From: Blastocladiella emersonii ATCC 22665
Taxonomy: Eukaryota; Blastocladiomycota; Blastocladiomycetes; Blastocladiales; Blastocladiaceae
Length of the DNA stretch: 64,000 bases
Assembly: GCA_025594325.1 (NCBI GenBank)
Contig: JANHCV010000006.1
Span: 1,957,496-2,021,495 of the forward strand
Direction: 5' to 3'
The position numbers and the translations under genes are program-made. Under the pieces are notes generated by a model that saw only the letters and a program-made list of their open reading frames with translations, was not told the origin of the DNA and made no database searches. Numbering within the stretch: position 1 is the first letter of the stretch; every line of letters begins with the position of its first letter. Of the stretch, positions 9,325-18,666 are shown one piece after another.

Positions 9325-12300
9325 CTACAGCTCGAGGTCGAGGTCGAGCTTCTTCTCGACGGCGAGGCGGCGCAGCAGCGCGGCGTTGGCGGGGCCGGTC
9401 TCGTCGACGAGCGCCGTGAACAGCGACTCGGGGCACGACAGGAGCTCGGCGGGCGACGCGAGCTCGGCGACACGGCCGTGGTCGAGCACCAGGACATAGT
9501 CGTAGTCAATGATCGTATTGAGGCTACGGAATGAGGGGTTAGTTGCGATTCGGGAGCAGTTAACGAGTCGAAGCGAGCGTACCGATGGGCGATGGTGATG
9601 ACCGTCGCGTGCACAAAGTCGCGGCGGATGGCCGTCTGGATCAGGCGGTCGCCCTCGACGTGCACGCTGGCCGTGGCCTCGTCCTATTCGTTGCGAAGGG
9701 AGGAACGAGTGAGTAGCGCGGTCGAATCAAGTCAAAGAGAAGCGGACGCGTACCATGACCAGGACGTTGGCGCGGTGCACCATGGCGCGCGCGAGGCACA
9801 GGAGCTGGCGCTGGCCGACCGACAGGTTCTCGCCGCCCGTCGAGATGGGTGCGTCGAGCTTCTCGGGGAGCGTCTGGACGTAGTCGTAGAGACCGGCCGA
9901 CTTGAGGCTACACACGCGACGGCGGGCACGCGAGTCAGACCGAGTTCTCGCGAGCCGCGCGATATGAAGAAGACGGACCAAGCCCAGATCTGCTCGTCGT
10001 CGGCGGAGCCCTCGCGGTCAATGTTGGACCGGATGGTGCCCGAGAACAGGACGGGCTCCTGCGGGATGATCTTCATGCGCTTGCGCAGGTCGTGCAGGCC
10101 GATCTTGGCAATGTCGACGCCGTCGATGATGATGGAGCCCTCCATGAGCTCGACGAGGCGGAACAGCGCGATGAGCGTCGTGGACTTGCCCGATCCCGTG
10201 CTAGTCGCGGGTCACGGCGGGAGGGTCAGTTCATGGCCGAGTCGAGCGAGCGAGCAGAGAAAAAGGCGTACCGGCCGACAATGGCGAGCTTGGAGCCCGC
10301 GGGGATGGTGAACGACACGTCCTTGAGCACGGGGTCGAGGCCCTCGCGGTAGGCCATGGTCACGTTCTTGAACTCGATCTCGCCGTGCTCGGGCCACGAC
10401 GCCGACGGCGGCCGCACGTCCGTGACGAGCGGCGGCTCTTGGGGGATGCGATAGGCGATCTCCGACACGCGTTCGACCGAGTTAAGCTCGACTTCCGTTT
10501 GCGCGACCTGGCGGACCATGAGGTTGAGGACGCCCGTGACCGACAGAGAGTAGCTGAGCGAGAGCGAGAGCGTGGCCACCGACGTCGAGCCGTTGGCGGC
10601 GGCCATGACCGAGAAGACACCCGATGCGAGGACGAGGCAGGCGCCAATGGACTCGAGACGGATGCTGAGCCAGCGCGACGCGCACTGGAGCATCCAGAAC
10701 GGCCGGTTGTTGAGGTCGATGAGGTCGCGGCTCGCCGTGAGGAAACGAGTCTCCTCGCGGTAGGCGCGAATCGTGGACAGGCCAGAGAGGGAGGAAGAAA
10801 AGAGGGAGAAGAGAGGAGACCGGGTGATGGAGTCGAGGCGCTTGATCTCGCGACTGGTCGCGCGGTACAGGAGCTGGATGAACCAGTACACGACGAGGAG
10901 CGGGACGAGCGGGGCGGCGAAGATTGGGGTCGCCGAGATCATGAGGCCGAGCGTGGAGAGGGTCCCACCAATGGCGATGAGCAGCAGGCGGATGGCGTCG
11001 GGCAGCGTGTTGTCGCCCGACTCGGTGTCCTTGCTGAAGCGGTTGACGATCTGGCCGAGGGTGTGCGTGTCAAAGTAGGACATGGGCGAGCGGAGGACGC
11101 TGAACACGGCCTCGCGGTGAAGCGAACGAGATGCGCGAACGCCGGCGAAGGCGAACGTGGTGCCGAAGATGAGCGCCGTGAAGCACTGGCCGATACCGCC
11201 GCCAAAGTAGACGTAGAGGTACGTGTCGGTGGAGAGGCCGTACGAGTCCTGTGTCCAGTCCTTGAGCCACAGGTCGGTGAAGAGACGGGCACCGGTGTTG
11301 AGGGCGAGCAGCAGCATGATGACCAGAACGGTCCCGACGCCGCCCATGGCCTTGATGTACGCGACGATGACACCGGTCTCGACGGTGCCCGTGGCGCGCT
11401 CGTCCTCCTGCATGAGGGCGCCGGGCGCGGGCTTGGCCACGGCGACGGCCGCCGCCTCCTCGTCCTCGTCGGCCTCCTCGATGGCGGCGGCCGAGAGCAT
11501 GGCCGACGCGAGCGACCCGTTGGACATGCGCTTGATGGAGGCGACGAGCGACGCGTGCGACTCGCGACGACGTGCACGCTCGGCCTGGGCCTCGGCCAGC
11601 TTGGCGGCCGCCGCGGGGTCGGTGAAGGTCGAGACGGCCGACGACGCGTCCGAGTCCGTGTCGGCGCCACCAAACGTGCGCATCTGCTCGGCAAACTCGC
11701 CGTTGGCCTGCATGAGCTCCTCGTAGGTGCCGAACTCGGTAATGGTGCCGAGCTCCTTGAGGTAGATGACGTAGTCGCACTTGGGCACGTAGTGGAGCGC
11801 GTGCGTGACCAGGACGCGAGTCTTGCCCTTGAGGGCCTCGCAGATGGTGTTTTCGAAGACCTTCCGACCGATGTGGGCGTCTAGGGCAGAAATTTGATCA
11901 TCCAGCAGATAGCTGTCGCAATCGGCGTAGATGGCGCGGGCGAGGCTGACGCGCTGCTTCTGGCCGCCGGACGCGCCGACGCCGTTCTCGCCGAGCTCGG
12001 TCATGTCGCCGTTCGGGAACTCCTGCAGGTCGCGCTCGAGGCACGCGAGGCGGATCGCGCGCTGGTACCGCTGCTCGTCGAAGGCGCGGCCGAACAGGAT
12101 GTTGTCCTTGACGGTCGCGTTCTGGATCCACGCCTGCTGCGGGCAGTAGGCCAGCGAGCCGGCGATGGTGACGGAGCCCGACGTGCGCTTCATCTCGCCG
12201 ACGATGCCCGAGAGAAGGGCCGTCTTGCCGCAGCCAACCGGCCCGCAGACAGCGACGAGCGCGCCCTTGGGGATGGCGAGCGTGACGTGGTCGAAGAGCG

Positions 12301-13826
12301 TGGCGCCCTCGTCCCACTCGAACGAGGAGTCCGTGATGGTGATGGCGTTGGTGACGGCGGGCGAGTCGTCGACGTAGTCGGGCTGCGACGTGAGCTCCTC
12401 GGCCTCGAGCAGCGCCTGGATACGGCCGATGGCGACCTTGGCGTCGACCGAGAAGGCGATGATCATGGGCAGGACTATAGAGCGAGAATCCGTTGAGTTG
12501 TCAGTCGAAGATCACACCAACGATCACGGCTGGTGGCGACCGGCGGCGACCGCGACCACGACGCGTGATGGTGACCACGCGCGACCGCACGCTCGAGGCA
12601 CACGCCACACACGAAAACCACGTTAACGTACACATGAGGGGAAGACGCAGCTGATTGAAGAGCGCCAGAGACGAGAAGACCACGGCGGGCGTGAGCGGGT
12701 TGCCCTGCCAGTAGTACACGGCGTACATGAGGATGGACGCGATCGAGGGCATGAGCGAGGCGAGGGCGTTGATGTTGGCGCGCCAGACGGCGAGGCGGCG
12801 CACGAGGCCGAGCTCGCGCTCGCGCAGCTCCATGACGGCGTCGGTGGCGAGCGACTCCCAGCCCATGAGCTTGAGCACCTTGGACGACTGCAGCATCTCG
12901 GTCATGAGCCGCACGCGCTCGTCGGTCACGAGCTGCGACTGCTTGCGCACGCCCGTCAAGACCGTCATGACCTTGCCTTGGATGGGCATGAAGACAACCA
13001 GGAGCAAAAACCCGACGGCGACGGGCAGCCCGTCGAGCAGCCGGACCAGCAGCGCCAGCGTCACGGCGATCTGGATCGGCGCCGACCAGATCATGTGGAG
13101 GAACTGCAGCACGATCTCGAGGCGGTACACGTCGGAGGCGATGATGTTGGTGACTTTGCCCGGGTTGAAGGCGCCGGCGCGGGCGCGGGCCGACAGGCGG
13201 AGCGATTTCGCGTACACGGCCGTCACCATGCCCGAGCGCAGGCGCATGCCGACCTTGGCGGCGATGACGAAGAGGATCGAGTTACAGAAGGTGGTGGCGA
13301 GCTGGAGGCCGAACATGGCGAGGACGAGCAGGTAGCCGTAGGACGCGTCGTGGCCCGAGCCGGGGAACTGGCGCGGGAACCGCAGGTGCAGGTCCTCGAG
13401 CGTGAAATACTCGAGCAGCGACTGCAGCACCGTCGGACTGTACACCTGGGCGGCGATGCCGAGGGCGTGCGGGATGGCGGCGAGCGCCCACGTCGTGCCG
13501 AAGACGGTCCAGAGCATGCGGAGCAGCGACGCGGGCTTCCCGTCGGCGCGCGCCGTCTCGGCATTCCACCCGTCCTCGACGAGCTTGCCGTTGTGCTCGG
13601 CCGACAGCTGGTCGTAGAGCTGGTACATGTCCGACTGCTCGAGCGGGGCGCGGTACCCGCGGCGGATCGTCGGCGTCATCCACGAGAAGAGCAGCCACGA
13701 CAGCCAGTTGACGCGGCCCTCGGGGATGATCTTGGTGTCCTTGGGCGCCCGCTTGTCAACGGCGGGTGGCGCAGCCGTTGCCGGCGTGGCCGTGACCTTC
13801 TCGTCGATCTGGACGGTGGCGGCCAT
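9325..13826 (-). CDS. ABCC-family (MRP-type) full ABC transporter
   Basis: Six exons (13826-12632, 12474-10272, 10200-9979, 9907-9754, 9683-9583, 9523-9325) encode 1,357 residues in the order TMD1-NBD1-TMD2-NBD2, without an N-terminal TMD0: a short MRP such as ABCC4 or a yeast Ycf1/Bpt1 relative. TMD1 starts after [23 protein letters not shown]1 has Walker A GPVGCGKT (about residue 475), signature ASGGQKQR (565), an atypical Walker B/D-loop [12 protein letters not shown] and the H-loop VTHALH. NBD2 has GRTGSGKST (1133; split by an intron), signature LSVGQRQ (1232), Walker [13 protein letters not shown] and H-loop IAHR. Family members export conjugated organic anions across the plasma or vacuolar membrane; the substrate cannot be read from sequence. 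NBD2 ends its D-loop with His in place of the usual Asp. Start is the first in-frame ATG, in the good context GCCATGG. A 500-bp piece of this gene is duplicated at 1872-2371. Confidence 0.92.
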
Positions 13827-14523
13827 GGCGAAGGTGGTGGCGGAGGTGATGGAGGGCGAACTGGTCGTGGCCGCGGTGCTTGACGATGTCGATGGGCGTG
13901 AAGGTGCAGGAGGAGCGACGACGACCACGAGCGCAGACCAAGTGGTAGAACTTGGTGGCGACGATGATCCAAAGAGCGCTGGGCGGCGGGAGAGCGAGGG
14001 CGGCCGCGGGTTCTTGTAGGCCGCGGGGGCGACGCCGTCCCTGACATCGGCGAAGGGTCAGAAACCCTCATGGCCGCAGGCGTGGTCGCGGCGACGCGGG
14101 AGGGTTACATCCGCGCGTGTGGCGGCGTGGCGCAATGGCCTGGACCCGCTTTGCCCACTGCCGCCCCGCTTGTTTGGCCGCGGGGCGCCGCCTTGGCGGG
14201 GAAGCGGCGGCGCCGCCGGCGCTGCGAGGGCGACCGGGCCTCCGCTTTGCCGAGCGGATACGCGGGCGCGGTCGCGCGCGCCTCGACCGCTTCTCCGCGT
14301 GGATCCGTCATCCACGGCCAGCCAGGTGGCGCACGCACTCCATCGCGAGCGGCGTCGCGAAAGATTCCATGGCGCGCACGGGAAGCATCGCGGGAGATGT
14401 CGCGACAAGTTCTCCAAAGTCGGAGGCGATGATCCGGGTGGTGATCGCGGTCAGGTGCAGCCAGAGTAGCATGATATCATAGTGTATTAGTCGAGTGTAG
14501 CTAGAACAGGGGGCAGGCTAGGG
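13827..14523. other. Intergenic region upstream of ABCC and downstream of COQ1
   Basis: About 700 bp holding the ABCC promoter and the COQ1 3' UTR. Very GC-rich in the centre, with an AT-rich patch at 14470-14500 just downstream of the COQ1 stop. No gene or RNA seen. Confidence 0.5.
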
Positions 14524-16062
14524 TTACTTGGTCCGGGTCAGGACCTTCTCGGTGAGCTGGACGAGGGCGTCGCGGGCGGGCGACGGTGGCCACGCGCCGA
14601 GGGCGGCCGCGGCCGTCTGCGCGTGCACGGCGGCCCAGTCGCGCGTCTTGACGAGCCCCTGGCTCGCGTGGACGAGGTCAAAGGCGAGCGCCGCGTCGTC
14701 GGGCTCCGAGAAGCGGCGGTCGATGAGCGGCTGCAGCTCCGGGTACTCTTGCGCGGCGAACAGGACGGGCGCGGTGGCGAGGCCGAGCTTGAGGTCGGCG
14801 CCGCCCGCGGGCTTGCCGAAGGTGACGGCGGACCCGGTGAAGTCGAGCAGGTCGTCGACGAGCTGGAACGCGAGCCCGAGGTGCTTGCCGTACGTGTAGG
14901 CCACGTCGGCGACGGCAGGTGGCGCGCCGCCGAGCACGGTCGCGGCGCGGCACGACTTGGCGATGAGGGCGGCTGTCTTGAGGTACGTCTTCTCCATGTA
15001 GTGGTCAAACGCCGGGGACGGGTTCGGGACGGCCGAGGGCGACTGCCACGAGGGCGTTGGCCCGGACCCGGTGTTGCGCAGCTGCATGACCTCGCCCTCG
15101 ACGAGGTCAGCGATGACGGTGGCGAGCAGCTCGACGACCTCGCAGTGGCGCAGGCGGGCGAGGGAGAGCGAGGCGCGGGCGAGCAGGTAGTCGCCGGCGA
15201 GAATCGCCATCTTGTTGCCGTGCTCGGCGTTGACCGAGGGAACGCCACGGCGCGTGGCGGCCGCGTCGATGACGTCGTCGTGCAGCAGCGAGGCGGTGTG
15301 GATCATCTCGGTGATTTCGGCGAGGCGGCGCTGCGTCGGCAGGATGCCGGACGCGCTCACGTCGTAGGCGGTGGCGGAGAACCCGCGGGTCACGTCGTCG
15401 TGGGCGAGGACGGGGCTGATGGGGGTGTCCATGTAGGCGAACGAGCCCGTGTGCGGCTGGCGGGCGGCGGCGTCGACGGGAACGACTGAGGGCGCGGGGG
15501 CGGCGGTCCCTGGTGGGTGGGCGGTGCGGGCGGCGAGCGAGATGAGGAGGACGAGCAGCGGGCGGATGTGCTTGCCGTTCTGGTTGAAGTAGTAGTGCGA
15601 CATGCGGCGCAGCACTTCGCTGTCGGTGGTGAGCAGCTTCTGGACGTTGGCGGTGAGCGAGGCCATGTCCTGGCCGAGGATCTCCATGGGGTCGACGAGC
15701 TTGCCGCCGGGCGGGACGACGAGCTTCTCGGCGTGCGCAAGCGTCTGGTTCCACGACGCCTGCGCGGATAGTGGTGGCAAGGCGGCCGCGGCCTGCGCGG
15801 AGCCGCTCGCGGCAGACAGCGAGCCGAAGAGGCGGGACAGCGACGCCGCGGCCGCGCCCACCCAGCTTGCCGAAGGAGCAGCAGTCGCCGGTGCCGGCGT
15901 CGCAGCAGCCGTGGCGGCAGGACCGGCCGCGGTCGACTTGGCCGCCGAGGGAGCGACGGCGGTCGAGCGGGACCGCGCGCCCGTGGCAGCGAGCGCAGGG
16001 ACGAGGCGGCGGCCCGCCACGCGCCGCGCGGCGAGGGCCGGGCGGATCGAGTTGGCCAGCAT
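14524..16062 (-). CDS. COQ1: Mitochondrial trans-polyprenyl diphosphate synthase (ubiquinone side chain)
   Basis: A single-exon gene of 512 residues. The N-terminus (MLANSIRPALAARRVAGRR, Ala/Arg-rich, no acids) looks like a mitochondrial presequence followed by a low-complexity linker. The core has the hallmarks of long-chain prenyl transferases: NGKHIRPLLVLL, the first Asp-rich motif HDDVIDAAATRRG (DD at residue 262), GNKMAILAGDYLLARA, and the second Asp-rich motif QLVDDLLDFTG (DD at 403). These bind Mg-diphosphate and carry out head-to-tail condensation of isopentenyl diphosphate in the coenzyme Q pathway. An insertion of about 55 residues rich in Ala/Pro/Ser sits between LLISLAART and GILPTQRRLAEI; homologues usually have a much shorter loop. 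The reading frame stays open well upstream of ATG 16062, but only this ATG starts a presequence-like protein. Confidence 0.93.
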   Translation of the reverse strand: MLANSIRPALAARRVAGRRLVPALAATGARSRSTAVAPSAAKSTAAGPAATAAATPAPATAAPSASWVGAAAASLSRLFGSLSAASGSAQAAAALPPLSAQASWNQTLAHAEKLVVPPGGKLVDPMEILGQDMASLTANVQKLLTTDSEVLRRMSHYYFNQNGKHIRPLLVLLISLAARTAHPPGTAAPAPSVVPVDAAARQPHTGSFAYMDTPISPVLAHDDVTRGFSATAYDVSASGILPTQRRLAEITEMIHTASLLHDDVIDAAATRRGVPSVNAEHGNKMAILAGDYLLARASLSLARLRHCEVVELLATVIADLVEGEVMQLRNTGSGPTPSWQSPSAVPNPSPAFDHYMEKTYLKTAALIAKSCRAATVLGGAPPAVADVAYTYGKHLGLAFQLVDDLLDFTGSAVTFGKPAGGADLKLGLATAPVLFAAQEYPELQPLIDRRFSEPDDAALAFDLVHASQGLVKTRDWAAVHAQTAAAALGAWPPSPARDALVQLTEKVLTRTK

Positions 16063-16620
16063 GGTGCGTGATGTTCTCGCGGGCAGATCGCAGGGGGTTC
16101 CGAGCGGACGCAGGAGTCGATGCGTGGAGATCGGGGCAGCAGCGCGGGCGCCTCGAGCGATGGTGCAGCTTCGTTGCAAGTACGTGGTGGTCGGGAGAGA
16201 GCCAGGGACTGGGGCGGCGGCCAGCTGGCTGACGAGAGGAGTGGTGGCCGAGCAGGTGGCCGAGCCGCGATGGAAACTTGTTGTATCACGCGAGATCAGC
16301 CGCCGCCCGCCGCCCGATGAACAACGCGTTTCGGGCCACGCCCGGCCCCGGACCGCGAGGGTTGCTCGCAGCGCGCACTCAATTGCATCATTGCGCGCGG
16401 CCGAGGATATCCGTGCTCTGCTGCGACCGTTGGCGGCCCGAAAGCGTTTGGCTCTGGTGGTCAGTGTGGCCGCGCGGCACGTGGCCGCTGCGAGACTCGC
16501 TGCGAGACACGGCTCGCGACGCGTCGCGCCACGCGTTCCCCGCCCACTCTCGACACCGCGCCGCTCCCCCCACTCGACCTCGACCCCGTTGACCCGTTGA
16601 CTCGTTTCACGCCCGTGATC
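16063..16620. other. Divergent promoter region between COQ1 and the zinc-finger gene
   Basis: 558 bp between two divergent starts. No TATA box or other signal I can defend. Confidence 0.45.
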
Positions 16621-18549
16621 ATGCTCTCGAGCGCCGTGCCCGCCATGTACCAACCGCCACCGCAGCAGCGCGCTTCGCAGCCCGACCTGACGCGGCTGCC
16701 GTCGCTTCCCGCCGACGCGCCGCAGCCCACTCCGCCGCCCGACTACCCGTCGCTGTCGCGCGGAACCCCAAAGTCCGTCGACCTGCTCACGGGCCCGGGC
16801 AAGCTGCGCGGCTTCTTCCACGCCGTCCGCCAGGATGTGCCCGAGCACGCCGCGGGTCGCCGCCTGCACAATGCCCAGGCCCACCCGTTCGGCATGTCGG
16901 GCCCGCTCCCGCCTCCCTCCTCGACGACGTCCAACGGCGATGCGGGACCTGGGGGAGGGAGCGGCGTCCCCGCGCTGCCGTCGATCCACCAAAAGTACGA
17001 GCGGATGCTGGGCAAGAAGCCCGGGTCGCCGCGGGCCGCCACGCGCGGAAACGGCACTGCGACGGGCAGCTCAGGCGATCTCACCGACGACCGCGCGGCC
17101 GACACGCGCAAGTCGACGTCGTCGCTTTCGCCGAGCAAGCGCGCCAACTCGTCGGGCATCCCCGTCCCGCGCTCGCGCACCGTCCCGATGCGCACCGCGT
17201 CCTCGACCGTGCACCAGGCCGTCCACGCTGCTGGCGCCGCCGCGTCGGCAAAAAGTCCGTCCGCGCGTCGCTCGCTGCCGCCTGGCCGCAGCAGCCGGAA
17301 CGGCAGCGTCGCGGGCAGCACCACGAGCCTGATCCCCGGCCCCAACACGGCCGCGCGACGGACTGCGCCGCCGCACCCGCATCATCGCGGTCCTCCGCCG
17401 CCGCTACCGCTCCAGCAGCAGCAGCCGGACCCCGTCTCGGCCGCGGCGTACCGCGCCATGGGCTACGTGACCTCGGCTCCGCCGTGGGACGCGGCCAACG
17501 CGCAAATGTACGCCGCCGCCGTCGCTGGCCAGTACCCGTCGTCGTCACCGCAGTCGCAGATGGCCATGCCGCCGTGGACGGGGTACCCGCCGCCGCCGAA
17601 CCAGCAGATACTGCAGCATCAGCAGACGTCGATGCTTCCCTTGTATCCGCAGCCGCCGCCGACCGGCATCCCCATGGCCCCGTCGGCCGCGGCCAAGATC
17701 CAGTCGGCGCGGTTGCGCCAGCAGCAGATGCACCAGTCGCGCGCCGCCTCGCTCGCGTCGCTCGCTCCCGCGCCCAACGACGGCCAGCAGCCGTTCTGGC
17801 AGCAGCAACAGCCGCAGCCCGTCCAGTACGCGCCGTGGCCGCCGCAACAGCAACAACAACAACAACAACCGCAGCAGTGGCAGAACATGGCCGCCGCCGG
17901 CCAGGGCCAGCCGTACCAACATCAGCAGCAGCCGCAGTACTACCCTCCTCAACTGCAACAACCACCGCCGCCGGCTGTCGCGCACCTTGCACCATCACGG
18001 CCGCCAGTTTCGACGAGTGCTGCCGCCGCGCCATCGCTGAAACCTGCTGCCGCCAAGAAGGCGCCCGAGCCGCGGCCGCAGCCTCTGAAGCAGAAATCGG
18101 CCAAGACCGCTGCGCCGCCGCCGTCTAACTCGACGTCGCCTGCGCCCAAGGCCCGCGAGACACCCGCTCCCGCTGCTGCTGCACCTTCGAAACCAGCGCC
18201 GCCGCCGCAAGAGCCAGTCGAGCCCGCCGCTGCGCCTACGCCGACGCCGAAACCGCCGCGCAAGAAGCCCGCGGCGACGACGGCGGCCGACGAGAAACCG
18301 CTCCCTCGCCCGCTCGCCGAGATCCCTGCGAACGCGACGATCCCGCCCGACCTCGCGGCCGCGGACCCGAACCCGTCGCTCGTGCCGTGCGGCCAGTGCG
18401 GGCGCAAGTTTGCCGCCGACCGGCTCGCCAAGCACGAACCGATCTGCGCGACGGCGGCCGCGGGCAAGGAGCGCCGCGGGACCATGGACATGGCCGAGAT
18501 GCGGCGCGCGGCCATCGTGAGGGAGAACTCGCCCGAGAAGCGGCACTGA
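16621..18549 (+). CDS. Low-complexity protein with C-terminal C2HC zinc finger
   Basis: Single exon, 642 residues. Residues 1-570 are disordered-looking: Pro/Ser-rich, then a Gln-rich stretch (runs of CAG/CAA around 17,840-17,960), then Pro/Ala/Lys-rich. The only clear domain is at the C-terminus, VPCGQCGRKFAADRLAKHEP followed by IC, a Cx2C-x12-Hx3C finger of the zf-C2HC_2 type seen in ZC2HC1 proteins. The N-terminal part contains short motifs such as YERMLGKKPG. I cannot assign a function; ZC2HC1 family proteins are poorly characterised and several are linked to cilia or flagella, which would suit a zoosporic fungus but is only inference. Start taken at the first ATG of the frame. Confidence 0.75.
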   Translation: MLSSAVPAMYQPPPQQRASQPDLTRLPSLPADAPQPTPPPDYPSLSRGTPKSVDLLTGPGKLRGFFHAVRQDVPEHAAGRRLHNAQAHPFGMSGPLPPPSSTTSNGDAGPGGGSGVPALPSIHQKYERMLGKKPGSPRAATRGNGTATGSSGDLTDDRAADTRKSTSSLSPSKRANSSGIPVPRSRTVPMRTASSTVHQAVHAAGAAASAKSPSARRSLPPGRSSRNGSVAGSTTSLIPGPNTAARRTAPPHPHHRGPPPPLPLQQQQPDPVSAAAYRAMGYVTSAPPWDAANAQMYAAAVAGQYPSSSPQSQMAMPPWTGYPPPPNQQILQHQQTSMLPLYPQPPPTGIPMAPSAAAKIQSARLRQQQMHQSRAASLASLAPAPNDGQQPFWQQQQPQPVQYAPWPPQQQQQQQQPQQWQNMAAAGQGQPYQHQQQPQYYPPQLQQPPPPAVAHLAPSRPPVSTSAAAAPSLKPAAAKKAPEPRPQPLKQKSAKTAAPPPSNSTSPAPKARETPAPAAAAPSKPAPPPQEPVEPAAAPTPTPKPPRKKPAATTAADEKPLPRPLAEIPANATIPPDLAAADPNPSLVPCGQCGRKFAADRLAKHEPICATAAAGKERRGTMDMAEMRRAAIVRENSPEKRH

Positions 18550-18666
18550 CTGAGCGAGAGTCGAGAGAGGCAGGCAGACAGAGACGGAGAAGATTTTTGA
18601 ATAGAAGTGACGATCGTGTACATGTGTATTGTGTGAGAATCCAAAAACTCGGGGAGCAAAAGCTGC

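Noticed and set aside
14117-14150. tRNA A-box-like TGGCGCAATGG
   Set aside because: No B-box or cloverleaf follows within 100 bases.
16063-16992. Upstream extension of the COQ1 reading frame by 310 codons
   Set aside because: No ATG upstream gives a sensible protein; ATG 16062 starts a mitochondrial presequence, and the region is the shared promoter with the divergent gene.
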